A stretch of 64,000 nt of DNA from Anadara kagoshimensis (lineage: Eukaryota; Mollusca; Bivalvia; Arcoida; Arcidae): the NCBI GenBank assembly GCA_021292105.1, contig CM037868.1, positions 27,548,139 to 27,612,138 on the forward strand, read 5' to 3'. Both the position numbers and the translations under genes were made by a program. Within the stretch, counting starts at the first letter, position 1; every line of letters begins with the position of its first letter. Below are positions 44,730 through 56,267 of the stretch, piece after piece. The notes under the pieces are model-generated. The model ran no database searches. It was not told the origin of the DNA and worked only from the letters and a program-made list of their open reading frames with translations.

Positions 44730-45760
44730 TACTGTAAACGTGGTTATTTTTGGGATCTTGAAATTAGAGCTGAAACGAATACCAAATTTAGGATTCGAAT
44801 ATTTGTGGGCTGTTATTCAAATCCTATTCGAATATTTGACACCAAAGAGAAACTCTCCATCATCTTTTCTGAAACAAAGCTATATATAGAGCATTTTTTG
44901 GATGGAAACGATGTGGATTGCATGAAACAGATGAAAAAATTACCTTATTATATATTCCTTATTCATAGGAAGGCTGTATGACAATGATAAAATCATGATC
45001 TCTTTAATATTCTTCTAAATAAACCCAGATTTACTGTTAAGGCCATATAAGCAGTAAAACATGTGACAGCCATATTTTATGTTAACCCAAAAAATAGCCG
45101 TTACCCACTCTGCTACCTTGAATAACATGTTTAATGAATTTAAAGAGACTTAATCATGATATGATATAATGACAGAAAGTAAACAAACTGAAAGCACATG
45201 GCAGGAGAATTTGTCAGATTGTGGAGTCTTTCCCCGACTTTCTGGTGACTGTTTGGATTAATAAAGTTTTTTATTAATAAAAATGAAGAAAGAAAGGAAG
45301 CATCTGAAGTAGGTTGTTCGCTATGTGACATATTTATTTTTCCAGATGAAATATAAGTTGAATTCTTACATCAGAATTATTTTTTTACCACATGTTTTCC
45401 TATAGGAATGAATATTCGAATACCAATTTAGCATTCGAATACCACCAAAAATCCTTTCGTAATCAAATATTCGAACATTCGTTTCAGCTCTACTGGAAAT
45501 TTTCCCTATTTTCGCGAATTGAAAAAAAAAAGTCACAAAAAATTACCCCCTCATGAAAATTTCAACAAAACCCAAACATTGTAGCAAGTGGGTGATTCTC
45601 GTGCTCACTTTTAACATATTGTCCAAGGAATTCATCATAGTGTCCTCAATGCTCCATTGATATAGCGACCACACAAGCCCAGAATTGGTAAGATCCAGAA
45701 AATTACCCCCATGCGAAATTTCAGGTATCCAATTTCGCGAAAATAACCACGATTACAGTA
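44730..45760. mobile_element. Palindromic MITE with TACTGTAAACGTGG termini, interrupted by a hAT-like insertion
   Basis: The left end TACTGTAAACGTGGTTATTTT matches the reverse complement of the right end, AAAATAACCACGATTACAGTA, with one mismatch. Next to the right end is TTTCGCG; similar TTTTCGCGAATTG occurs internally at about 45509. Its middle is split by the element at 44765-45492; without that, the MITE would be about 300 bp. No coding capacity. Confidence 0.7.
44765..45492. mobile_element. hAT-like non-autonomous element nested in the MITE
   Basis: Termini are TAGAGCTGAAACGAAT and its exact inverse ATTCGTTTCAGCTCTA. Flanking 8-bp sequences CTTGAAAT (44757-44764) and CTGGAAAT (45493-45500) differ at one base and look like a target duplication. 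An 8-bp duplication with TAGAGCTG-type ends fits the hAT superfamily. Sub-terminal ATTCGAATATT and GAATACCA repeats occur in both halves. No transposase is visible in 728 bp. Confidence 0.7.
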
Positions 45761-46294
45761 GTCCAATAGTCCAAATATCAAGACATGCAAAGAGACATGC
45801 ACTAAAGTATTTCAGTATTTATAGGGGTCACTGATTATTTCATCACTTTACATATATATATATACATGCACTAAATAAAATACCAATTAAGCTACATTGA
45901 GATATGTTACTGCAGTCAGTAAGTGTTAATTCATGGTTAAGTACCACTGAAATACATTATCAAGGCATGATTGGTTTGTGAAGCAAAGCAAAGCATTGTA
46001 GTACAACTAGTAAATAATTACAGAAGCACCAGCAGCAGACTGACTGAGATGCAGCAGTCCAGTCAGCCACCAATAATAATAATAAGCCATTGCTATACTA
46101 ATTAAAACATAAAGATAAAAATAAGATTGATCAACAAACCTGGGGTAAAACAACATCAGGAACATCCTGAAAGTCAAATAAAGCTTGTACAATCAGTCAG
46201 TCACAGGTAGTCTATACTACTACATAAACTTATATTGTATTACAATGTATTTTATCTGTCCCACAACCACTTTATATAGTTTTTGGATTGATAT
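45761..46294. other. Interval, nothing recognised
   Basis: A short TATATATATATA run lies near 45853. The minus-strand frame at 46007-46192 has no motif I recognise. Confidence 0.35.
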
Positions 46295-46581
46295 ATATGA
46301 TTGGCGTCGCGACAAAAGGGACCTTATCTTTTTGACGTCACAATCGAGATAATCGACGTCAAAGTTTTACTTTTTTCGCGCTGAAAAACACGGAAGTCGG
46401 CTGTGAAGAAAGCGGGTGTTCTTTTATTTTGTATAAGACTGCAAGACGTGTAACACTGCGAACTACTGATATATAAAATTTGAAGTAATTTAAAATAAAA
46501 TGTTATCGTTTTATTTTCCACTATATTTATATTAAAATAATCCACATAAAGTAAAATATTATAGACTTTCTGACATTCTCA

Positions 46582-46583
46582 AG

Positions 46584-46615
<32 letters not shown>
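46582..46615. repeat. (GA)n microsatellite
   Basis: A nearly pure AG run with one interruption. Confidence 0.95.
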
Positions 46616-47448
46616 TATTGACTGTCATACTACGTTATCATTTCACTACGCAAATTTTGTTCAGTAGGCCTAGTTCTTTGTTCGTTGAAGTTTTTGTAAT
46701 TTTTATTAACTTCAAATTTTACTGTTTATATAGATTACAATATCTTTAACAATGTTTACCTATTCTTGTATTTTAGTGTTTATAAGTTAAAAAAATATAA
46801 ACAATATTGAGTGGAGTTATTTTAACTTTCAAAAATAGCATTTGATTTAGAACTAGAATTACTCACAGTACGTACATCGCTACCAGAATAAAAAAGTGGA
46901 ATTGGTATGAAAAAATCGATTAAAATCATACCTCTAAAATCTTTTTGATTTTTATTTTCAAATTAGATGACATTAGAAATCTAGATCTACATTGAAAGTA
47001 ATTGAAAAACTTGTTTAGTAACTGAAAACAAAGTTCTAGAACTAGACCCAGTGCTAATACAGGCACTGAATATGAAAAATGTTGCCTACAATTTTTCTTA
47101 TATATATCACAGGTTAAGGATCTAGACTGAAATAAAGTTAAAAAATCTATTAAAACATAAAATAAACATAAGACGAAAAACCTTAAAGGTAATAGTCAAA
47201 ACTTCGCTAGCGATCGCTGGATGACAGTTAGGCATGTTTATATGAATGTCTTTTTTTACGTCCGTGCTGTGGGGTCAAAAATTAGATCGATACAAATCGT
47301 TCGCCACAAAAATTAAGGTTACCTACACATACATGTTTAAATTGTAAAGTGATCCCTGAGTAGCACGAATGCGATTTTTTTTTTTTTTTAAATAAGTCAG
47401 TCCCGTGGCTTATGTCACAACGGTATTAAAATAACCATTATAACTGCA
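46616..47448. other. AT-rich interval, nothing recognised
   Basis: No open frame; a poly-T run lies at about 47374-47388, upstream of the tRNA-like SINE head. Confidence 0.4.
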
Positions 47449-47452
47449 TTAA

Positions 47453-47525
47453 CGGCTTTGGTAGCCAAGTTGGTAGAACTCTTGCCTTTATAGAGCTCCC
47501 GGTTTTGATTCCTGATCCGACCTAG
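47453..47525 (+). mobile_element. tRNA-derived SINE head
   Basis: A-box TAGCCAAGTTGG at 47462-47473 and a degenerate B-box GGTTTTGATTCCT at 47501-47513 have tRNA-like spacing, and the head is about 70 bp long. The following GATCCGACC resembles the start of a SINE body. Mutations in the B-box and lack of a full acceptor stem argue against a functional tRNA. Confidence 0.55.
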
Positions 47526-47609
47526 CGCTTTTCTCTTTTAAGATGCAATAATTATCATTGATAAAAGGGAATTTGAGTGCAAGATTTTCCATTTCCCAAA
47601 TTCTATAGA

Positions 47610-48969
47610 ACAAGAGGCCCATGGGCCTGATACGCTCACCTGAAACTAATGGCTAGCTGATAGATTTAAAGAAAACATAAATACTAAACCCCAATGACTT
47701 TTTTCTTTACATCATAATAACCGATGTATCAATACCTACAACATTCTAATATACATGCCTATAAAAAAGTTGATAGTTTTCAAGATAATTAACCATTTAA
47801 TATTGTTTCACATCTGTGACCTTGACCTTTGAACCCATGGCCTTTTTCTATACATCAAAATGATCATTGTATCGATACTTACAAGATTCTCATATACATG
47901 CCTATACAAAAAGTTTATAGTTTTCGAGATAATGAACCATTTCGGTATTGTTTCGCATCTGTGACCTTGACCTTTGAACCCATGACCTTTTTCTATACAT
48001 CAAAATGATCGTTGTATCAATACCTACAACATTCTAATATACATGCCTATACAAAAAGTTTATAGTTTTCGAGATAACTATTTCGGTATTGTTTCGCATC
48101 TGATATACATGCTTATACAAAAAGTTTATAGTTTTCGAGATAATTAAATATTTCGGTATTGTTTCACTGTGACCTTGACCTTTGAACCCATGACCTTTTC
48201 TATACATCAAAATGTGTTGTATCAATACCTACAACATTCTATATACATGCCTATACAAAAAGTTTATAGTTTTCGAATAATTAATATTTCGGTATTGTTT
48301 CACATCTGTGACTTGACCTTTGAACCATGACTTTTTCTATACATCAAAATGGTCGTTGTATCAAACCTACAACATTCTAATATACATGCCTATACAAAAA
48401 GTTTATAGTTTTCGAGATAATAATTATAATCAGAGGTTAAAAAAATTAGGTAACGACCTTCACAATTGACCTTGACCTCATATTGAAGATAATAACAAGA
48501 AGATGTCAAAACTGAAAGCCCCATGCTATTATCTGGTCACATAGTCAAGTTATAACAATTTGAAGATATTTTACGATTTTTTCAAAATTAAAGGCAAAAA
48601 CGCGTAACCCATTTTTCGACCGAATTTCACGAAATGAACAAACTACAGGTTTAAGACCCTAGAGAAGCCAAATATCACATCAGATTTTTTCTCCCATCAT
48701 CCGTTTCAGAGAAGTAGATTTTTCAAGATTTTTGCACTCCTAGGTCACTGTGACCTAGTTTTGGTAGCCATGGCAATGCCATTAACAAATCTTAATTGCA
48801 CTGACCCAGACATGCTTCTGACCAAGTCTGGTTGAAATCTGCCAAGTACTTTCAGAGGAGAAGTTGAAAATATGTATTAACGACGCACGCACGCACACAT
48901 GCACGCACGCACGCACACACGCTGCACCATACCATAAGCTCACATGACCTTTGGTCAGGTGAGCTAAAA
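47610..48969 (+). mobile_element. GGCCCATGGGCC-family element, copy B
   Basis: It begins ACAAGAGGCCCATGGGCCTG, with a 14-bp palindrome, then ATACGCTCACCTGA, and ends TTGGTCAGGTGAGCTAAAA; GCTCACCTGA and TCAGGTGAGC are inverted termini. The middle is a tandem of about 145-bp units, each with TGACCTTGACCTTTGAACC, ATACATCAAAATGATC, ACCTACAACATTC and TTTATAGTTTTCGAGATAA. A CGCA-type microsatellite lies near 48880-48922. Many single-base losses in 48080-48420 suggest decay or consensus errors. No coding sequence. Confidence 0.85.
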
Positions 48970-49260
48970 GTTAAAGTCTGTCCTGAGCCATTAGGCCCAT
49001 CAGGCCAGAGCTTATCCTGGTTTCGGTGGCGTTAAGCGACTGAGAGCACAAGACTCTCCCCTGAATGGAACGCCGGTCCATCGCAGGGTTAATCCCCAGC
49101 ATTTTGCTGGTACTCATTTATTTTTCAGCTGAGTGAACTGGAACAACGTGAAATTAAGTGTCTTGCTTAAGGACACAACACATCGCCCGGTCCAGGGATC
49201 GAACCCACGATCTTCGAATCATGAGTCCAACGCCTTAACCACTAGGCCACACGCTTCCAC
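48970..49260 (-). mobile_element. tRNA-derived SINE, 291 bp, with 14-bp target-site duplication
   Basis: On the minus strand the 5' end reads as a tRNA: A-box TAGTGGTTAAGG (49233-49244) and B-box GGTTCGATCCC (49195-49205), with a plausible anticodon loop CTCATGA (CAT by position). The body follows (GTGTCCTTAAGCAAGACAC, then CCAGTTCACTCAGCTGAAAA), then a 3' domain. CAGGTGAGCTAAAA occurs immediately on both sides (48956-48969 and 49261-49274) and is a perfect 14-bp target duplication, so both ends are exact. It inserted into the last bases of copy B. Confidence 0.88.
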
Positions 49261-49290
49261 CAGGTGAGCTAAAAACAAGATTATAATGCA

Positions 49291-49375
49291 GTGGCCTGGT
49301 TAGTTCAGTTGGCAGACCACTTGTCTTTGATGATAGATGTCCCGTATTGATTAATGGTCCTTCCTTTTAAAGGAA
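49291..49375 (+). mobile_element. tRNA-like SINE head, degenerate
   Basis: GTGGCCTGGTTAGTTCAGTTGG (49291-49312) contains an A-box-like region. The expected B-box is degraded to CCGTATTGATTAATGG. A GGTCGGGTTTGACCAAGACT block at about 49804-49823 may be from the body of the same or another SINE. Confidence 0.4.
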
Positions 49376-49827
49376 AAATTGGAAATGACATATAATTAAA
49401 TAAGCCAACGTAAATGGTGTTGGTACTGGTTCCAAGTTCACAATCATCTCTTAACATAGATTTTCCTTGACTTAAGCCCGATAACTTTTGACAATGTTTT
49501 ATGGTGTTCCAAATAAAAAAATCCCTTAAATCTATTAATAATTTAAAATCTAACAAAATTACTCAGATTTAAAATTTGCCAGATTTTTAGGAAATCTTAG
49601 TGTGAAACTTTTGCTAAGTAGCGCTAATTGGAACTGAATATTATTTACTTTGCAATAAAAATTTAACAAATATAGTGTATCCATGCCAAAAACATGAACA
49701 CCTAAACCTGTGAAATTGCAAAATAATTAAGAATCCCATACAAATTTCCGTATTTTGGACAGATACTTCTTGAGCAATGTGGGAGTTCGTGTGTTCTAAA
49801 CCTCGGTCGGGTTTGACCAAGACTTAA
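49376..49827. other. Interval, nothing firm
   Basis: AT-rich; the minus-strand frame reaching 49556 shows no recognisable motif. Possible SINE body at the end, as noted for the preceding feature. Confidence 0.35.
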
Positions 49828-50940
49828 ACAAGAGGCCCATGGGCCTTAACACTCACCTGTGACCTTGACCTTTGAACCCATAACCCTCATTCATATATCA
49901 AAATGATCATTAGGCCAATACCTACAATATTCTAGCATACATGCCTATACAAAATATTTATAGTTTTCAAGATAATTAACCAATTCAGTATTAATTTGCA
50001 CCTGTGACCTTGACCTTTGAACTCATGACCTTTATTCATATATCAAAATTATCATAGGACCAATACCTACAATATTCCAATATATATGCCTATACAAGGA
50101 AGTTATGGTTTTTGAGATAATCAACCATTTCAGTTCTTGCTTGCATCTGTGACCTTGACCTTTGAACCCGTGACCTTTATTAATATATCAAAATGACCAT
50201 TGTGCCATTACCTACAATATTCTAATATGTATGCCTATACAAAAAGTTAATAGTTTTGCAGATAATCAACTATAACGGAAATAACTGTTCATCTTTGACC
50301 TTGACCTTTGACCTTGATCTATGTATCAAAATGATTGTCATGTCAATACCTACAATTAACTGAAAATCCCATGCCATTATCACTTGAAATGTTTAAAAGA
50401 TAGCATTTTTTAACAAAGGTCAAAAACAGGGACATGACCTTGACCTTTGACCTTGACATCTTTTGGAAGAAAATAGCAAGACAAGATCAACAGTGAAAAT
50501 TCCATACAATTATCTTCAGCCGTTATTGAGTTATAACAATAAATGTCTCATTTTCAAAATTACATAATTTTATGCAAAAAACGCGTAACCTATTTTTCAT
50601 TTAATTTTCATGAAAAACACAATTTTAATAGTCCTAGGCATCCTGAATCTAATTATCTAATCTAAATTTGTCTGCACCTTTTGGTTTCAGAGAAGAAGAT
50701 TTTTTGTCTTTTGGCTATTTATAGTAACGGCAGCCATATTGTTGGGCCTGGTCAAACCCTAAACACAATTTTAAAAGCCTGTTATCCAGGCATGATAATC
50801 ATCAAGTTTCATCAAATTTGGCTCAGTAGTTTTGGAGGAGAAGATTAAAATGTAAAGTTTACACACGACGGACGACGGATGACGAACGGTGATAGATTGC
50901 AATAGCTCAACTGAGCCTTTTGGCTCAGGTGAGCTAAAAA
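49828..50940 (+). mobile_element. GGCCCATGGGCC-family element, copy C
   Basis: It starts CAAGAGGCCCATGGGCCTTA and ends TTTTGGCTCAGGTGAGCTAA. Three clean internal units put TGACCTTGACCTTTGAA at 49860, 50005 and 50150, exactly 145 bp apart. The 3' part has the AGAAGATTTTTTG block and CACACGACGGACGACGG before the end, which differs from the ACGCACGCACG version of copy B and so marks a subfamily shared with copy D. Confidence 0.85.
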
Positions 50941-51040
50941 TTCAAAATAACAAACAACAATCTCGGTGGCCCAGTGCAAAGCGTCTGCATCGAGAGCGGA
51001 AGGGTTCTAGACCCAGGTCAGGTCATACATAAGGCTTTCA
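50941..51040 (+). mobile_element. tRNA-derived SINE head and body start
   Basis: TGGCCCAGTGC (about 50967-50977) as A-box and GGGTTCTAGACCC (51002-51014) as B-box, followed by AGGTCAGGTCATACATAAGG, which is similar to the GGTCGGGTTTGACC region near 49804. Relic, not a functional tRNA. Confidence 0.5.
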
Positions 51041-52294
51041 AAATTGTGATTCAGTATCCTCGCCTTAAGCTCTGTATTAAGAGGACATCGCATGGTGAAA
51101 GGATGAGTGGTAGGCCTTACTTCGGCGTACTGACTTTGTAAGCTTGCACCTTAGGATTGAAAACAAACCAAATACACACTTGCATATACACAAAATTATT
51201 CTTAGGTTGATCCTTAGACATAATTAAACTGCTCTCATCGGGAATAGCTGAAAATAAGCTCCGATGCTACGATAACCAATACGTCAAAGTAAAACATATT
51301 ATTTTATAAAACACTAACAATGAATTTTTATTAATACTAACAATGAATTTTTATTACAGTCATTACATATGAAAATTGATTTTAACCTCACAATGTGTGT
51401 TTTAATTGATCTTGTACAAAACAAGATATAAAAAGTAAACCGACATTTTATGTTAACTTTATTACAGAGGATACTTTGACAACACATGATGTTTTTCAAT
51501 ATGTGTCCACTGCGGCGGCAGCGTTGGTGGTGGTGGTGATGGAATATGAGAAAACTGATCTTTATTATGCATTAGGTAGCGTGTGACCATTCACCGGCAG
51601 TTAAAGTTCGGGAGGGGCGGTTGGCTTGAACCGGCATTTTCTTAACTACTAACCACTTTCATTTAATTTTAAAGCCTATGCATTCGACTTTATCAGAAAT
51701 CGTACCAAAGATGAACAAATCTCTGGGTGAGGCAACACAATCAATAAAAGTTGCCAACTTAAAATCCAAGTGCTGTAGTAGTAAAACCCCGATGTAAATG
51801 AAGTGCTCAAGTTTAAAGACACATCACATGGAAGGGCATAAAGATAAACCTCGTTGCTAGGCAACTCATTCGTGAAATCATTTGTTTTTTTGTCCATTCC
51901 TAAGATATAAACGAATGGTCTGATTTTGAGTTTTGAAAAAAGTTGAAAAACATTTCATCAAATTAAAATACTAGCAATGGACAGCATGAGCATGTACTTC
52001 GTATTTGCGAGAATCAATACTGGTATAATATGTAATTATTACTGTTGTTTCTTGAATGACCGATCGTTTTGTCTACATAATGACAAAACTATAAATCTGC
52101 ATTGAATTTTTAGTTCTTTTATGGCATATACACAAATTCCAAGTCAATTCTGCAGGTGCTTCCACGGAAACTAGTTTCTTCTATTTAACTAGTCTTTTTT
52201 AATTCAGAGTAGTTGTTGAAAATATTTGTCAGTATACATAGGCATTAATGTTACATAACTATCACTGTTAATAATAGCTTAATAATGCTCTTAA
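51041..52294. other. Interval, nothing recognised
   Basis: Contains a short GGT run (about 51521-51540) and no supported gene. The minus-strand frames at 51314-51499 and 51676-51897 have no motif I recognise. Confidence 0.35.
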
Positions 52295-52636
52295 TTATTC
52301 CTAAGCCATTATTCTGGCCATAATCATTGGGTTATAAGTCAAATATTGTGACGTCATCAAACGAGTCCATAGCAATGAAAATAGTTACCCTAAAAACTTA
52401 AAACTGCTTTTAATACGAATAGGAAATGTTAAACTACATGTATAATAATAGACAAAAACATGAAAATGTAAAATTTTGACCTTAAGATCCCTTTTCTCGC
52501 GACGCCAATCATATTTATTAATCATTTAATATTCCTCATCCCTTTTTAATAAATCTCAAGGTTTTCCCTTTTAACTATTAAAATAACTTGAATTGGGTCA
52601 ATCAAAAATTATTTCTAACATATATCATAAAATGTA

Positions 52637-54552
52637 ACAAGAGGCCCATGGGCCTTAACGCTCACCTGAGGCCGAGTACATATTCCATGCAGAGGTTCAA
52701 TGGTCAATGACAAAGAATGTTTGACTTTTCAGCAGTAAGAGCCAATTATATGCAAGGATTTTTGCAAATTAATGATAACTTGTCCTAAGAATGCTACATA
52801 TAACATATCTAACAGCTAAAACATCTATATATCAAATTGTTCATTAGGCTAATACCTACAATATTCTATTTTATTATATAATCTACTCAATAATCCATGT
52901 AATACGGTCATACAATAAAAATCGTATTGAATGATTGTGACGTCATAAAAGCATGAAAGTCATTCCAGAGTGACGTCACACAATTGACCCAGTTCACAGT
53001 TGTTTGTTTTAACTGATACTTTTGTACTTTTCTTTTAAAAAGAAGATACATTGTATTTTAATTGAAAATGTTTGTTTTGTTTTTGTATCCTGCGGACAGA
53101 CTATTGTTTACTTTTAATATTTTTTGCGGATGTATAGTTACGTGAACTTGTTGTGTTTTGGTCAATCTGCTGTTTTCTTATAACGAGAAGACAAGTTTTA
53201 AATCTACGGAAACCCCGTTTTTTATGGGATTATATAATAAATAGAATCTTGCATTCGTGTTTATGCAATATTGAATTAATTAAACTCGTTGAATAATGTT
53301 TTATGCAACTCGCCAAGGCTCGTTGCATAAAAAATTATTCAACTCGTTTAATAAATTCAATATTACATAACCACTCATGCAAGATCCTCTATATACATGC
53401 CTATACAAAAAGTTTATAGGTTTTGAGATAATTACCCATTTAAGTATTTGTTTGAACCTGTGACCTTGACCTTTGAACCCATGACCTTCATCTATATATC
53501 AAAATGACTGTTAGGCCAATACCTACAATATTCTAATATATATGCTTATACACAAAGTTGATAGTTTTTTAGATAATTAACCATTTCAGTATTTGTTTGC
53601 ATATGTGACCTTGACCTTTGAACTTATGACTTTCATTCATATATCAAAATGATTGCTGTGCAAATGCCTACAATATTCTAATATACATGCCTATACAAAA
53701 CGTTTATTGTTTTTGAGATAATAAACCATTTACGAATTCCTTCTCACCTATGCCCTTGACCTTTGAACCTATGACCTTTATTTAGATATTAAAATGATTG
53801 TTGTGCAAATGCCTACAATATTCTAATATACATGCCTATACAAGAAGTTGATAGTTTTTGAGATAATTAACCATTTAAGTATTCATTAGCATCTATGACC
53901 TTGACCTTTGAACCTATGACTTTCATTCTTACATCAAAATGATTGTTGTGCAAATGCCGACAATATTCTAATATACAAGCCTATATAAAAAGTTGATAGT
54001 TTTTGAGATTATTAACCATTTAAGTATTTGTTCGAATCTATGACCTTGACCTTTGAATTTATGACCTTGATTCATATACATGTATTGAAATGATCGTTTT
54101 GCAAATGCCTACAATATTCCTATATGCATGCCTATACAAAAAATTTATAGTTTTCAAGATATATTGACAAATACATTAATTTTAGCAATTTCATCCTAAA
54201 GTACCTTGCCATTTCCCCATTTTGGCCCCTACAGTTACGATTTGTGCAAATCTGAAACTAGGTGCCCTAAGTATGTTTTACATGAAATATCTAAGCTATA
54301 TCTCTTGTAAGTTCAGAGGAGATAATTTTTAAAGATTTTCACAATTTTCCCCTTTATGGGGCCCCAAGGGGACATAATCCTTTCATTTGTGCAAATCGGA
54401 AAGCCCCTCACCTAGACATCATTACTGACAAATATCATCCAATTTGGCTTTGTAGTTTTGGAGGAGTTGATTAAAATGTGAAAAGTTTACACACGACGCA
54501 CAACGGACGACGAACGACAGACGAAGATAGCTATGACTCAGGTGAGCTAAAA
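52637..54552 (+). mobile_element. GGCCCATGGGCC-family element, copy D, interrupted by an insertion
   Basis: It starts ACAAGAGGCCCATGGGCCTT and ends GACTCAGGTGAGCTAAAA. It is the longest copy because of more 145-bp-type units (TGACCTTGACCTTTGAA near 53460, 53607, 53898 and 54042) and because about 517 bp (52874-53390) are inserted at ACAATATTCTA. The 3' part has CACACGACGCACAACGGACG, as in copy C. No coding sequence. Confidence 0.85.
52874..53390. mobile_element. Insertion inside copy D ending in a long hairpin
   Basis: The family sequence CCTACAATATTCTA is cut at about 52873 and resumes as TATACATGCCTATAC at about 53391. The right part of the insert is an imperfect hairpin: 53243-53309 pairs with 53322-53390 at about 80 percent identity around a 12-base loop (TCGCCAAGGCTC). 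The left half contains two GTGACGTCA sites. Superfamily unknown; the target duplication is not clear. Confidence 0.6.
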
Positions 54553-55000
54553 TGGGAATAAAGTGTCTTTATGACATGTATATATAAATGTATTTCCCCC
54601 ACTTCCTTAACGTTTTAAACACTACATACATGTATTATCTCCCCAATAAAAGTAATTCTTTTCATAGCACTTTTATATATCTTCACATTCAATAGTTATG
54701 GGGTGCCCATATATCATAACCAGAACTGTCTCAAGATTGAAAGCCCCAACTAAGATTTGAACTTGTGACCTTGACCTTTAACCTACACACATAAATGTGG
54801 TACATGACACATTATCTCATGTTGATATACATTTGTTTCAAGTTTGAGCAAAATCCATCTAAATGTGCAAGTTTTGGATAAAGTATGAATTTATCATATA
54901 TTTTCTAGTGATTAGCCCTTCCTTGTAACCCTAAAACAAAGCAATGCTAACCATCCATATAATAGGCTTTATACAAATGAAATAGTGATTTATACATGTA
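54553..55000. other. Interval, nothing firm
   Basis: Contains TTGTGACCTTGACCTTTAACC at about 54763, suggesting a scrap of the same interspersed family. No gene. Confidence 0.35.
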
Positions 55001-56267
55001 CAGATGTTGGACAAAAGTATTCGCATGGTGATGTCTAATAACGTCATTTCAGCCGTCATGCAATTATCATCAACATCGGTTCACAGAATTCAGATCAATA
55101 GTTTTCAGAAGATTTGACATCATTGCTCAAGCAACAAAACTGAGAAAATATCAATATATGGAATATACTAACTTTAATATTTTGTGATATACCTACAGGC
55201 TCTGTGTACCCTAGCTAAACATTCCGGCAAGGTGATGTATAAATTTCTAATATAATCGACTGTGAATGATGTCCATATATTTAAAATGTGATGGTAAAGG
55301 TAGTTATTAGAATGAATAAGATGAGACACAAATCTGATATTGTTCTTAATTTTTAACCAAATGTTTTCAATTGGATTGATATCTAGAGATTGTGCTGGCC
55401 ATTCAAAGGGCTGTATGTTATTTTCTTCTTTATATGTGTTTGTAACGGGAGATCAATGGACAGGGGCATTGTCATCCATAAATGAAAACACTGAATTAGG
55501 AAAATGTCTTGCTATAACAGGCCATAAATTTTCTTCAAAAATGCTCCATAAATAAACTTTATTATAGTCTCCTGACACAATCTGAGTCTCGTCTGAAAAT
55601 ATGGCATTTTTCAATTTATTTTCAACAGTCCACAGTCTGCTGTCAAAACACCATCGCCCTCACTTCACTCGATTACATACACCAATCCTTATTTTTTTTT
55701 TAAACACACATCATCTGAATTGAATTTTTCTCAAACATCCCCAAACAGTTTTTCCTCGTACATTTTAGTTATTTTTTGCATTAAATTCATTTGTGACATC
55801 AGACAGAATGGAATTTCTATTCATTTGTACTTGCTGTTTTAATGACCTGGATGCCCTGTTGCTGATCAATTTTTTCCTGCCACTTTTCTTGCGATTTTCT
55901 TTTGATCCCGTTACTGAATTTTTTTTTCCAAAAGCTATAAACAGTAAATTTTAGTATCCCCAAAGTTTATGCAACTTTTCCAAAACTTTTACCCTCTCGA
56001 ATTAATTTTATAATGATATCTTTACATCCTATACTCATTTCACCCGATTCTACCCTATGTTGGATTTTCCATACTTGTTGACAATCTAAAAATACCAGAC
56101 AACAGCAAAAATGACCTATTTTAGACCTTGACCTTGTAAGTCAACATATTCATAAGGTGTAAGGGGAAACCTTATGTATCATTATTTATACAGCATTGAA
56201 ATATGGCATAGTGCATATTGGCGAGTTAAAATAATGTCATCATGCAAATACGTTTGTCCAACATATG
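55001..56267 (-). mobile_element. Tc1/mariner-type transposon, degraded, about 1.27 kb
   Basis: Imperfect inverted termini: ATGTTGGACAAAAGTATTCG at the left and, read from the right end inward, ATGTTGGACAAACGTATTTG. The interior on the minus strand encodes recognisable pieces of a Tc1-like transposase. The termini-to-termini length fits the family (usually 1.2-1.7 kb). Confidence 0.85.
55190..56050 (-). pseudogene. Tc1-like transposase (DD34E) pseudogene
   Basis: In intact copies this protein cuts and joins the transposon ends at TA sites in the nucleus. Conceptual translation of the minus strand shows, in order: a basic SGSKENRKKSGRKK stretch like the linker after the DNA-binding domain; a WGCL block; FSDETQI with the first catalytic Asp (about 55580-55600); FMDDNAPVH with the second (about 55465-55490); and WPAQSLDINPIENIWLK with the catalytic Glu (about 55350-55401). 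Thirty-four codons separate the second Asp from the Glu, as in Tc1 elements. Several in-frame stops (one right after NAPVH, others in the middle) and frame changes near the poly-A tracts show it is dead. Confidence 0.85.

Larger units (their letters stand above)
46295..52514. mobile_element. Candidate 6.2-kb inverted-terminus element, heavily nested
   Basis: Left end ATATGATTGGCGTCGCGA(C)AAAAGGGA matches the reverse complement of the right end (52470-52514) at about 31 of 33 positions. A further GACGTCACAAT occurs near both ends in inverted orientation (46334 and about 52345). The interior holds two GGCCCATGGGCC-family copies and several SINEs, so the original element would have been about 3 kb. 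I find no transposase. Alternatively these are two independent copies of one family in opposite orientation. Confidence 0.5.

Noticed and set aside
49195-49260. A functional tRNA gene on the minus strand
   Set aside because: A- and B-boxes are good, but the sequence continues into a SINE body and the whole is flanked by a target duplication.
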